Assembly: GCF_000379465.1 (NCBI RefSeq)
Contig: NZ_KB905405.1
Span: forward strand, 1-61,319
DNA: 61,319 nt
DNA from: Sciscionella marina DSM 45152
GTDB lineage: Bacteria > Actinomycetota > Actinomycetes > Mycobacteriales > Pseudonocardiaceae
Direction: 5' to 3'
Made by a program: the position numbers and the translations under genes. The notes beneath the pieces were generated by a model that had not been told where the DNA came from, made no database searches, and saw only the letters and a list, made by a program, of their open reading frames with translations. Positions 26,247-34,459 of this stretch are shown one piece after another; the first letter of the stretch is position 1; the number at the start of each line of letters is the position of its first letter.

Positions 26247-26636
26247 CTAGCGCACTTGGATTTGCGCGGTATGTCCGCTTGATCTGGCCAGTCGGGCATC
26301 ACGTGTCAGCAAGGGACAATCCAGTGCTTCGGCCAGGGCCACGTAGGCGGCGTCATAGCCGGAGACGCTGTGGCGTAGCTGGAGTGCACGCCGCCGCAAG
26401 CCATCGGCGGAGGGCCAACGTTGCACCGCAAGCTCGTCGAAGTCGGTCAACAGATCTTCGGCCCTGGCTGCGCTGAGGTGACCACCGAGCGTAAGCCCGC
26501 GCAGGCCGGATACGATCTCGAAATCGAGCAACGTCGGTGCGTGTAACTCTTCACCGGCCAGGTAGGCCCGCAAATCCTCGGTGCCCGGGGCGATAGCAAG
26601 CGCGTCAATCGCAGCCGCACTGTCGATGACGATCAC
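26247..26636 (-). CDS. vapC: VapC-type PIN-domain toxin ribonuclease
   Basis: 129 residues. PIN-domain acids: Asp5 in VIDSAAAIDAL, Glu in LLDFEIVSGLR, Asp in SGYDAAYVALAEAL and Asp in LLTRDARLARSSG. VapC toxins cut tRNA or rRNA when not neutralised. GTG start overlaps the antitoxin stop (GTGA), the usual coupling for vapBC. Confidence 0.9.
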   Translation of the reverse strand: MIVIDSAAAIDALAIAPGTEDLRAYLAGEELHAPTLLDFEIVSGLRGLTLGGHLSAARAEDLLTDFDELAVQRWPSADGLRRRALQLRHSVSGYDAAYVALAEALDCPLLTRDARLARSSGHTAQIQVR

Positions 26637-26884
26637 GCGTTGCGGCCCAGCTTTAGCTCCCGCTCCGCGCGGGCCTCGTCGATGGTCTCGACTGCGGAGG
26701 CGTCGGCACTCTCGGCGCGCCGAGCGGCACGCTCCAACACCTCGCCGACCGTGGGCCGCTCCGTCTCCCGAGCGATGAGCTCAAGCATGTAGGCATTGAG
26801 CGACTCGCCCCGAGCCGCCGCCCGCGCCTTGAGCTTTCGGCGCGCCTCATCTGGAACATCTCTGACCTGCAATAACGAACCCAT
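26633..26884 (-). CDS. vapB: VapB/FitA-type ribbon-helix-helix antitoxin
   Basis: 83 residues from ATG 26884. The N-terminal ribbon-helix-helix (SLLQVRDVPDEARRKLKARA, GESLNAYMLELIARE) binds DNA; the C-terminal part (EVLERAARRAESADASAVET) should wrap VapC. Expected to repress its own promoter; an inverted repeat lies just upstream. Codons and GC agree with the neighbours. Confidence 0.88.
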   Translation of the reverse strand: MGSLLQVRDVPDEARRKLKARAAARGESLNAYMLELIARETERPTVGEVLERAARRAESADASAVETIDEARAERELKLGRNA

Positions 26885-26892
26885 AAATACAG

Positions 26893-26925
26893 TGTACATC
26901 AAAATTAATGCTTAATGCATACACC
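26893..26925. promoter_or_regulatory. AT-rich inverted repeats upstream of vapBC
   Basis: ATTAATGCTTAAT (26904-26916) contains ATTAA/TTAAT, and GTGTA (26893) is matched by TACAC (26921) on the other side, giving nested inverted repeats in an unusually AT-rich patch between vapB and the divergent ATPase fragment. A likely VapB operator/promoter. Confidence 0.5.
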
Positions 26926-26938
26926 GTGGAGGTGGCGA

Positions 26939-27118
26939 ATGCACGAGCTAAACCCCGCAGAGCGCTTCTTTGTGGTGACCGGTGGGCCCGGCTCCGGCAA
27001 GACGACCTTGCTGGACCGTCTTCGCCAAGGCGGCTTCGACACCACCATGGAAGCAGGTCGTGGCACCATCCAAGCCCAAGTCGCGATCGGTGGGCAGGTC
27101 AGCGAATACCTCGCCTGA
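26939..27118 (+). pseudogene. AAA-type P-loop ATPase, truncated after the Walker A region
   Basis: 59 residues from ATG 26939 with a good GGAGGT site. RFFVVTGGPGSGKTTLLDRL is a clear P-loop; EAGRGTIQAQVAIGG follows as in small AAA_28-type ATPases of about 180 residues. A stop at 27118 ends it after one third and the sequence beyond is istB debris, so the gene was probably cut by the IS21-type insertion. Confidence 0.65.
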
Positions 27119-27239
27119 CTCATCGATTCACGTGGAGAGTCGGATGCTTGGCCAACGGGCACGTCCGGTTCGACGGGCGGGGACGGGAAAACCGACACCC
27201 GAAAGGGTGCACGGCGTCCCGTCTCCGACGCAACACATG

Positions 27240-27336
27240 GAACTCGATCGCCGCCGGCGCGGAACTGCTGTTCCAAGTGCTCACCGAACGCGAAGAAACC
27301 AACAGCATCGCCATCGCCTCCAACCAGTCGTTCTCC
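27240..27336 (+). pseudogene. istB: istB relic, left half
   Basis: Frame reads AGAELLFQVLTEREETNSIA and IASNQSFS, the conserved stretch after Walker B of IstB. It stops being IstB-like after TTCTCC at 27336; the continuation (WGETFTDPR) is found at 30553, 3.2 kb away, on the other side of the recombinase element. Confidence 0.7.
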
Positions 27337-27344
27337 AAAGCGCA

Positions 27345-29002
27345 CATGTTTCGGCGAACGTGTGTGAGGCTGCGCCGAAATGTCGGGTTCGGCAGCCGTC
27401 CGGCATCGACATGGTCGGCGAGGTAGATCAGCGGCACTTGTGGGTCCATGCCGAACGCGGTCGCGACGAGTTTCGGGTCCATGGTGTTGACCAGGTCGAC
27501 CAGGCGGGTGCTGCGGATCATGCGAGGTGAGATTCCGCAGTCGTCGAGTACATGGCTGAGATAGGCCCTTGATGCGGGTCCGCGTCCGGCCTTGGTTCCT
27601 TTGGTGACCAGGACATGCGGGTTGGTGGTGCGCTGCTGGTCGCGGTGCGCCAGACAGCGTTGCAGCGCGGCCCAGCTGGCGGGATCGAGCGGGACCGGGT
27701 GCGGCCGGTTCCCGAGCAGGCAAGTTTGGGCGTGGTGATCGATGTCGTCGATCTGCAGCAGCCGGGCCTCCTGGCTGGAGGCTCCGTGCAGCAGGGCGAG
27801 CATCCCGACGAGGGCTTCGTGCGGGTGAACGTCGGTGTCGGTGGTCCAGCGACGAAACAGTTCGCGTTGTTGATCGAGGGTGAGGGTGCGGCCGCGGAAC
27901 GCGTTGGAACCGTTGGCGGATAAGTTCTTGCTGGGATCGATGAGCACTAAACGCTGGTTCTGGGCGAAGCGGAAGTACTGGCGCAGCACGGTCAACCGTC
28001 GTTCGCGGGACTTGGGTCCGGTGGCTAGGAACGCCTCGAGGTCGTGGATGTCGACGCGGCTCCACTGATTCTTTCCGCGATTCGTGATCAGGAACCGGGC
28101 GAGGTCCCGCATGATGGATAGTCCTGTCTCGAGCGTGGTGTCACTGCGAGGTCGGGTTCCTGCCCGGCGGGCGCGTTCCCGAGCCCGCAGCATCGAGGCA
28201 GCGAAACCAGCCACGGCCGGCCTCAATGATTCGGCAACCTCGTCGATGCGGCGTTGTCGTCGTCCGGCCGCGAGTCGTTCGGTCTGGTCGCTGGGCAGCG
28301 CCAGGCGTCGATTGGTGAAGAAGTCCTCCAGCGCTCGCGCTAACGGGCCCGTCGAGCGGCCCGGTTGACGCGCTCGTTCAAGCAGCGCGGCGGGGACGTT
28401 GGGATGCTCGTCTTGCAGCAGCCGGCCCAGCTCGGTGACCAGAGTCGCTGCTCGGCTCGAACAGAACCCAGCGGCCACATGCCCGGTGAACTCTCGCAGC
28501 CACCCTGGCGGTTCCGCGAGTTGAGCGATGAGACTGTCCGCGCGGATGAAGGGCCGATCCGGATGGCGCTGCCAGCACGGTGAGCGCAACCCAAGTCCGG
28601 CATGGCGCCGCAGCGGGCCGCATTGCCGGCAGATTCGGGGCGGTTGCTTGGATGACCGCGGCCGCGACATGGGCCGCACCAGCCGGTGTCGGCTCGGAGA
28701 TAGCCGGGCCGGGCGCAGCGTGGGCATGGTCGTTGTGCGGCGAGCAGCTCGGCTTTGCGGCGGCAGGGCCGACATATCGTGGCGCTGGATGACCGCACCG
28801 GGTGTCCACATTGGATGCAGCGCCGGGAACATAGGACACATCGGCCGGTGTCGGGTTGCAGGACGCGTTGCTTGCCACAGTCCGGGCATGGCGCCTTGAC
28901 TGCGGCCTCGCGGATACGGCGGACGCAGCGGCAGCAGTGCTCGCGCTCGAGGAACCCGACGGGAGCTCCGCAGTCGACACAGTCGCGCTGACGTTTCCCC
29001 AT
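27345..29002 (-). pseudogene. Zinc-ribbon-array protein with degenerate tyrosine-recombinase domain, frameshifted
   Basis: From ATG 29002 the N-terminal part has repeated C-x2-C knuckles (DCVDCG, CCRC, CPDCGK, CVLCSRRCIQCG, CRPC, CPRCARPGY, CGPC). Near 28680 the frame changes and continues ICRQCGPLRRHAGLG, then a core-binding domain (LRQYFRFAQNQRLVLIDPSK) and a catalytic-like domain ending LPNPTF. In the latter, the usual catalytic Arg (G-L-R) is G-A-S-S and the HxLR/GH motifs are not recognisable; a Tyr remains in LIYLADHVD. So even unbroken it may be a non-catalytic partner. Beyond about 27345 the frame runs out of the element into istB antisense. Confidence 0.65.
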
Positions 29003-29029
29003 CGTGTCAATACTTCTCGTCGTCGGAGA

Positions 29030-29344
29030 TCACAACGGCGGCATCGACCGGCCACGATCGCTCACGGCCTTCGGCTCCGCAGCGATCGACTGCGGTGACG
29101 CCGCGGACCGCTCGACGGGAGTCGTGTCCACCTCGAACAGGTCGTTGGGAGTGCAGTCCAACGCAGTGCACAACGCGATCAGGGTCGACATCTTGATTTG
29201 GCTGGGCTCCTTGGTGAACAACGCCGACACCGAGACCGCGGACATCTCCAGCCCAGCCTTTTCTGCCAGCAGTCGGCGCAGCTGAGTTCCGGTCCACACC
29301 TCGCGCTGCGCGGCCGCCATCCTCAGCCGCCACCGGATCTTCAC
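29030..29344 (-). CDS. XRE-type helix-turn-helix regulator of the recombinase element
   Basis: 104 residues from GTG 29344, which overlaps the recombinase stop as GTGA. TGTQLRRLLAEKAGLEMSAV, SALFTKEPSQIKMSTLIALC and ALDCTPNDLFEVD form a Cro/C1-type (XRE, YozG-like) five-helix domain. The frame is open further upstream to 29512, but that part is inside the recombinase gene. Probably regulates or helps the recombinases in excision. Confidence 0.8.
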   Translation of the reverse strand: MKIRWRLRMAAAQREVWTGTQLRRLLAEKAGLEMSAVSVSALFTKEPSQIKMSTLIALCTALDCTPNDLFEVDTTPVERSAASPQSIAAEPKAVSDRGRSMPPL

Positions 29345-30405
29345 GCCGGGTCCTCCTCCTCTTCGGTCAGCTCGGACAGGGTGCTGGAAACCGCGCGCCG
29401 ATAGGCGTCCTCGATGAACGTCGCCGACGGGAGGACATAACGCATCGTCGAGCTCACAGTCCAGTGGCCGAGAAGTTGTTGAATGGCAACGAGATCCACG
29501 CCTCGCTCGCAATTATGGGTGGCGCAGGCCCGCCGCAAGGCATGCGGGCTGAACCACTCGGTTTGCGGCCGACCCTCGAGTTTCATCAGGCGCCGGAGCC
29601 GGTTTCGGATCGTTCCCCGATGCAGGCTTCCACCGGATTCGTCCTCGAATAGCACTGGCGAGGCAGGGAATCGGCCGCGCACGTCGTTGAGGAACCAGCG
29701 CAGCACCAGGTCCAGGCCGTCGAGCATCGGCACCCACCGTGGCCGCGGGCCGGAGGTGTGAGCTGCTTTGCCGAACCGGACATGCAGCTTGCCGAACGGC
29801 CCACGAGTGAAATGCACATCCGGAACGTCCAATAAGGACACTTCCTCCGACCGCAGCCCGGCGTGATAGAGACTGCGGAACAGCGCGTAGTCCCGCGCGG
29901 CCGGCGCATACTTGCACGCGGTCGCGATCCTGCCCTTCAGGAAGTCGAAAAACTCGGTCACCCGCTCCGGTGTCGGCGGCGGGACTGAGTCCGGCGAGTC
30001 ATCCCCGACATGGCGGGACGCGTTGAACTCGTCCACCGGGCACACCAGCCGAACGCCGAACCCGGCTTCGATCTCGGCCGCCTTGCGCACCTGCAAGAAC
30101 CGGTGGAAGCCCTTGAAGGTCTGCACATAGTCCCGCCGCGTTGATGCCTTGCGGCCGGCAATGGCGAGATCTCCTACGACCCGGTCGACATCCTCTGGCG
30201 TCACGTCCCACGCGGGTCGACCCAGCGCGGCCAGCGTCCGCTCTAGCAGTCCGATGTCGTTCTCGATGGTCACAGGGCTGAAACCCCGCGCCTGCCACGA
30301 TGCCACGAACGCCTCGACACACTCGGCCTGGAACGTCCACGGATCCGTGGTCACCGGTTCGACCGGCACTCCACCACCCGGGATCACCCGCAGCTCGCCG
30401 ACCAT
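29341..30405 (-). CDS. Tyrosine recombinase/integrase
   Basis: 354 residues. N-terminal SAM-like core-binding domain (CVEAFVASWQARGFSPVTIE; TRRDYVQTFKGFHRFLQ) and catalytic domain with Arg in YHAGLRSEEVSLLD, HALR in FSPHALRRACATH, GHW in LLGHWTVSSTM and Tyr in RYVLP. All catalytic residues are present (R-H-R-H/W-Y), so it should be active. First gene of the three-gene element and the likely enzyme of its movement. Confidence 0.9.
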   Translation of the reverse strand: MVGELRVIPGGGVPVEPVTTDPWTFQAECVEAFVASWQARGFSPVTIENDIGLLERTLAALGRPAWDVTPEDVDRVVGDLAIAGRKASTRRDYVQTFKGFHRFLQVRKAAEIEAGFGVRLVCPVDEFNASRHVGDDSPDSVPPPTPERVTEFFDFLKGRIATACKYAPAARDYALFRSLYHAGLRSEEVSLLDVPDVHFTRGPFGKLHVRFGKAAHTSGPRPRWVPMLDGLDLVLRWFLNDVRGRFPASPVLFEDESGGSLHRGTIRNRLRRLMKLEGRPQTEWFSPHALRRACATHNCERGVDLVAIQQLLGHWTVSSTMRYVLPSATFIEDAYRRAVSSTLSELTEEEEDPA

Positions 30406-30552
30406 CCGGCCACCTTTTTCACACCTGACTGATTGAGGTGGCGCCTAACATAGCGGTTGATTACCTGAAAGATCAAGGATTGCCGCACGAGGTCATCATC
30501 GCAGGCACCAGGGCAGATGGCCGCCAACGAATAAGTGCCAGCCCCAGGTCGC

Positions 30553-30690
30553 TGGGGAGAAACCTTCACCGACCCCAGGTAGTGCGCTGCCATCGTCGAC
30601 CGGCTCACCTACCACGGCACCATCATCGAAGCCGGCACCCAGTCCTACCGTTTGGCGAACAACCGCTCACAAGCTGAGCTGACGATCAGA
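30553..30690 (+). pseudogene. istB: istB relic, right half
   Basis: Frame reads WGETFTDPR, stop, then CAAIVDRLTYHGTIIEAG and TQSYRLANN, the C-terminal end of IstB. It continues directly from the left half at 27336, with one nonsense codon in between. It runs into the 3' end of the LysE gene. Confidence 0.7.
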
Positions 30691-31333
30691 CCCGGGCCCG
30701 TGCGGGCACCTCTCGCGCGAGCAGGACCGCGACTGCACCGAGCAACGTTCCGGTAATCCTGCGCTGCCACGCCGCCCAACTGGGCCGGTTCTTGATGAAT
30801 CCAGCGATCGCTCCTGCCGCGACCACGATCAACGCGTTCACACTTAGGCTGACGACGATTTGCAGCGCACCGAGCGTGAAACCCTGCGCAGTCATGTGAC
30901 CCCGATGCGGATCGACGAACTGCGGAATCAACGAGAGATACATGATCGCGGCCTTCGGGTTCAACAGGTTGGTGATCAGCCCCATCCGGAACAGCTTCGC
31001 TGGCGAGTCCCGCTCAAGATCACGCGTTTCGAACAACCCGCGGCCGCCGGGCTTCAACGCCTGCCACGCCAAATACCCCAAGTACGCAGCACCAGCGGCC
31101 TTGAAGCCGATGAACAACCACGGAACCGCCACGAACACGATGGCGAGCCCCAGGTTGGCCATCGTCATGTACACCACGAATCCGACGCCTGTCCCAGCCA
31201 GCGAGATCAGCCCAGCAGTGCGTCCTTGGCTGATGCTGCGCGACACCAGATACATCATGTTCGGTCCCGGCGTCAGGACCATTCCCAACGCTGTCACCGT
31301 CATACCGACCGCTGCGGCCGTCGAAATCAGCAT
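30686..31333 (-). CDS. LysE/RhtB family amino-acid exporter
   Basis: 215 residues, six predicted membrane helices. Family marks: ALGMVLTPGPNMMYLVSRSI (GPN motif after helix 1), GTGVGFVVYMTMANLGLA, AAGAAYLGYLAWQALKP and LLNPKAAIMYLSLIPQFVDP. Likely exports an amino acid or homoserine-like compound. Stop codon adjoins an istB relic, so the natural downstream context is lost. Confidence 0.9.
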   Translation of the reverse strand: MLISTAAAVGMTVTALGMVLTPGPNMMYLVSRSISQGRTAGLISLAGTGVGFVVYMTMANLGLAIVFVAVPWLFIGFKAAGAAYLGYLAWQALKPGGRGLFETRDLERDSPAKLFRMGLITNLLNPKAAIMYLSLIPQFVDPHRGHMTAQGFTLGALQIVVSLSVNALIVVAAGAIAGFIKNRPSWAAWQRRITGTLLGAVAVLLAREVPARARV

Positions 31334-31632
31334 GCCGACAGCATCCCAGACCGGAGCCCGCTCAAGCCATCACGGTGGCGCCAAACACAGTTGACACATT
31401 TAAAGGGTTGCTGACCGTCAGCCGGTAGCGTCGAGCAATCCGGCTTCCGGGTTCCCCTTACGAGACAGAAGCTCACGGCTGTGGCTGGGTCGTCTTGCCA
31501 GGCTTGGTGGATCTCGAGGCGGAGTGCGCCCGGGTCAGTGAGGGTGCAGGGCGCGGAGTGCGGCGTCGAGGACGTGGTCGGGGTCGGCGGTGATCGTACT
31601 GTCCCGCACCCCGTCTCCGAGATGCGGGCCGC
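31334..31632. other. Gene-free stretch
   Basis: Between the LysE start and the PPOX-like gene; no coding signal or motif seen. Confidence 0.4.
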
Positions 31633-32319
31633 TCAGCCGGCGGCCAGGCGGGCACGCAACGCCTGGTTGTCCCGCTCGAGTAGGTGGTTTTCCCTGGTGA
31701 GAGTGGCCATGCGGTCGAGCGTTGGGGCCAGCCCCGCGTCGGAGTAGCGCGGGGTGATGTGCTGGCGGCAGTTCCAGTTCACGCCTTGCACGGTCACGAT
31801 CACCAGGCGCTCCACTCGCCCGTCGGTGCGAACCGAGCAGAGCCGTTCGGCGAGGGCCTCGTCAGTGTCCCGGACCTGCGCACGTCCGAGGATCTTCAGC
31901 CGAATGCGGTTCGGGTAGCCCATGAAGAACGCCGAGATGCAGTCGTCGCTGACGAGGTTGCCGGTGGTGATGTACTGTCGGTTCCCGCGGACGTCGGCGA
32001 AAGCGAACGTCTGCTCGTCGAGGACGTGCACGAACCCCTGCGGACCTCCGCGGTACTGAACGTAGGGCCAGCCGGTCTCCCCGACGGTCGCGAGGTAGAA
32101 GCCGTCGCGCGCGGCGAGGACCTCTGGGGCACGCCCGGCCTGATCCTCGACGACCGAGTCGTCAGTGTCGCCGACTCTCGGGGCGACATGGTCATCGGTC
32201 TCGAACAGGGCTCCCCTCTGTATCGCAAGCTCGGTCTGGCCTCGGTCGGTCACGGGCTGCTCGGGTGCGAGCAAGTCACCGACTCGATCATTACTGTCCG
32301 AGTCCGCTGGCTGTTCCAT
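31633..32319 (-). CDS. PPOX-family flavin-nucleotide-binding protein, altered N-terminus
   Basis: The conserved part begins at LAARDGFYLATVGETGWPYV and continues QYRGGPQGFVHVLDEQTFAF, ADVRGNRQYITTGNL, IRLKILGRAQVRDTDEA and VNWNCRQHITPRYS, ending in a leucine-rich coiled coil. This is a PPOX-type FMN-binding split barrel of about 205 residues. The first 65 or so residues of this frame do not fit the family, and the opposite strand there encodes an NTF2-like fragment, so the gene seems to have lost its true 5' end at a junction near 32150. Expression from a new start is possible. Confidence 0.65.
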   Translation of the reverse strand: MEQPADSDSNDRVGDLLAPEQPVTDRGQTELAIQRGALFETDDHVAPRVGDTDDSVVEDQAGRAPEVLAARDGFYLATVGETGWPYVQYRGGPQGFVHVLDEQTFAFADVRGNRQYITTGNLVSDDCISAFFMGYPNRIRLKILGRAQVRDTDEALAERLCSVRTDGRVERLVIVTVQGVNWNCRQHITPRYSDAGLAPTLDRMATLTRENHLLERDNQALRARLAAG

Positions 32320-32478
32320 GACGCTGACGGCCGTCAGCTCACCGACGGCACCAACATCTACATCCTGCGCCGCGACGACGACGGGCTACACGCCTACGTG
32401 TGCATTGCCACCGACGACGCGGAGAAGATCCAAGCCATCGCCGCCGTCCGAGGCGTCGACCTCAATCAGCCCAGCTGA
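32160..32478 (+). pseudogene. NTF2-like (SnoaL-type) protein, C-terminal fragment
   Basis: Frame reads VGHGLLGCEQVTDSIITVRV, RWLFHDADGRQLTDGTNIYI and DDDGLHAYVCIATDDAEKIQ, the strands of an NTF2-like cone fold. The 5' part is absent and the reading frame merges with the antisense of the PPOX gene. A relic formed at the same junction. Confidence 0.45.
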
Positions 32479-32792
32479 GCTTTACAGCGCGCTTGTTCAT
32501 AGGCGCCGGTGAGGCGACTCGAGCAGTGCATCGTCCACTAACCGGCAGCTCCATAGGGTGCATCCACGTCGAGCGGCGCGGGTGGCGTCACCGACTTGAA
32601 CCGCTCCGATATCCGCTGTTGCGGCGTTTGAGGAGTGATCCGGGAGCTTGGCAGCTCGGTTTCGATCTCGATCCGGTGGCGAGCGTCAGAATCTGTTCCA
32701 GGCTCTTGGGCAGCACGAAGATGGGAGTCGAGCACGTGTCAGACAGCACACGCCGCACGAAGAAGCGGCAAGATGTCGGCGGCGACCAGGTG
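32479..32792. other. Gene-free stretch
   Basis: No frame resembles a known protein; probably decayed sequence between two broken genes. Confidence 0.4.
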
Positions 32793-33949
32793 ATGGCGTT
32801 CCGGGCGCGGCCCATCACCTGAACCGACGGTTGAGCTCGGGATCGGTGCTGGAGGCTGTCGTCCGCTGTACGCTGCAGGACACCCCCGGGGGGCGTGGCT
32901 CGCCCTGCACGCGAGGGTGGATGGTGTCGGACCGGACGCACTCGACGAGCGTGTCGAGGAGCGGAGCCTGTTCTACACCTGGGCCATGCGCGGATCGCCG
33001 TTCTTCTTTCCGACGGCCGATCTCGAGGCCTTCACAACGGGGGTGCTCCCGCAGGGGGAAGAAGGCACGTCGGCGTTTCATTCTCGGGGTTGTGCCGGCT
33101 CGCGAGAGACTGGACATGAGCCTGGAAGAGGCCACCGACCGCACCCGCTCGGTCCTCAGTGACGTGCTGAAGTGCCGGCAGCTGGCCATCAACGAGCTCG
33201 GTGCCGAGCTGGCGCAGGCGGTCGCGGGCAACCTGCCGAGCGCGCCCCGGCGCGCCTGGGACTCGGAGGGCCCGTACGCGAAGGCGCAGTCGCTCGGCGA
33301 GGGGGTAACCCACTTTTGCCTGCGCATCCTCACGCTCGAGCGGGTAGTTTGCTTCGCCAACCGCGAGGGCAAGAAGCTGTCCTTCGTCCTGCTCAAGGAG
33401 TGGCTAGGCGGTAAACCCAGCCACGTAAACGCTGAGGTGGCGCGGGCGGAGCTCGCCCGCCGGTACTTGCGCTGCTACGGGCCATCATCACGGGCCGACC
33501 TCGCCGCATGGATGGGAATCGCGTCCGGTGACGCGACGTCATGGTGGCAGGAGATCGAAGATTAGGTCACCACGGTACAAGTGGACGGCCGCGAGCGCTG
33601 ATTGCTTGCCGATGACCTGGAGACACTGCGTTCACCGCCCGAGTCCTCGGGGGTCCGGATGCTCCCGCCACGCGATCCGCTGCTACAGCTGCGCGACCGA
33701 GAATCACTGGTGCCAGACAAGACGTTGCACCGCCGGATCTGGAAGACGGTCGGGGAGCCCGGCACCGTGCTCGTCGATGGCCGATTGGCCGCCACCTGGC
33801 ACCCGCGCAAGAGCGGGCGCACGCTGTCGCTCACGGTGGAAGCGTTCGACGTCCTCACTTCCAGAGCGCGGAAGACAATTGCGACGGAATCGGAGGCCTT
33901 GGGCACTCTACGCGGCTGCACGTTGGTGCAAGTCGAGTTCACTTCATAA
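32793..33949 (+). pseudogene. Winged-helix DNA-binding (HTH_42/DUF1006-like) protein, heavily broken
   Basis: Frames that must be joined: start at ATG 32793 (AFRAR), HHLNRRLSSGSVLEAVVRC, WLALHARVDGVGPDALDERV with ERSLFYTWAMRGSPFFFPTA, then RRFILGVVPARERLDMSLEE, RYLRCYGPSSRADLAAWMGI, and PRDPLLQLRDRESLVPDK with TVLVDGRLAATWHPR. The order is that of the winged-helix family also called HTH_42 (about 360 residues). Three frameshifts (near 32812, 32886, 33062) and two in-frame stops (TAG 33563, TGA about 33598) are needed. The second stop replaces a Trp expected in DGRxRW. Confidence 0.7.
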
Positions 33950-34028
33950 CCATGGCATCTACTGGCGCCAGTTGAGGAACCGTGCACAGTACTTCGGGCA
34001 CTCCTGCAGTCGACTTCGGACACTGACA

Positions 34029-34247
34029 TCAGAGCTTGCGGACGCGGGACGCGACGAAGCAGAAGCTGTCCTGCTGCGCTGCATGGTAGTCGAACTCGAC
34101 CTCGTCGCCGGTCTCCAGGACACGGAAGCCGTCCATCTCGATCGCGCTGAAATGCACGAAGGCATCGTGGCCGCCCGACAGGTCGGGCGAAGTGATCGCT
34201 CCCCAGCCCTTCTCGGCCTTGAAGAACTTCACAGTGCCGTGCGCCAT
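34029..34247 (-). CDS. Cold-shock domain protein (CspA-like)
   Basis: 72 residues from ATG 34247. [19 protein letters not shown] carries RNP1 (KGWGAI in place of KGFGFI), [18 protein letters not shown] carries RNP2, and TGDEVEFDY closes the barrel. A single-stranded nucleic acid-binding RNA chaperone. A longer open frame upstream is not part of the family. Confidence 0.9.
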   Translation of the reverse strand: MAHGTVKFFKAEKGWGAITSPDLSGGHDAFVHFSAIEMDGFRVLETGDEVEFDYHAAQQDSFCFVASRVRKL

Positions 34248-34459
34248 GCAACCAGCATCGCTGACTCTCGCCCTACGGGCAAGCGAGGGCGTGTGGGAGC
34301 TTGCCCATCCAGGTACGTTTGGCTGAAGCAGGTACTCCGGGCCGTCAACGATCAAGTCGGCACGGGGCAGACCATGGTGACGCGGCGCCGCCAAGAGTCC
34401 AGGGCGTACGCGTTGGACTTACAAGCGGGTGTTCCCTAAGCCGAAAGATCTTTAAGTGT

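Larger units (their letters stand above)
27337..30552 (-). mobile_element. Tyrosine-recombinase transposon inserted in an istB gene
   Basis: About 3.2 kb holding three co-directional genes: a tyrosine recombinase, a small XRE-type regulator and a zinc-ribbon recombinase-like protein. It is bounded exactly by the two halves of one istB open reading frame (see 27240-27336 and 30553-30690). No terminal inverted repeat is visible, as expected for tyrosine-recombinase elements. The gene set resembles recurrent recombinase - regulator - Zn-ribbon modules of actinomycetes and Tn554-like transposons. Confidence 0.65.

Noticed and set aside
27337-30552. Recombinase-in-trio (RIT) element
   Set aside because: RIT elements hold three overlapping tyrosine recombinases. 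Here the middle gene is a small XRE-type regulator and the third has zinc knuckles and a degenerate catalytic domain.
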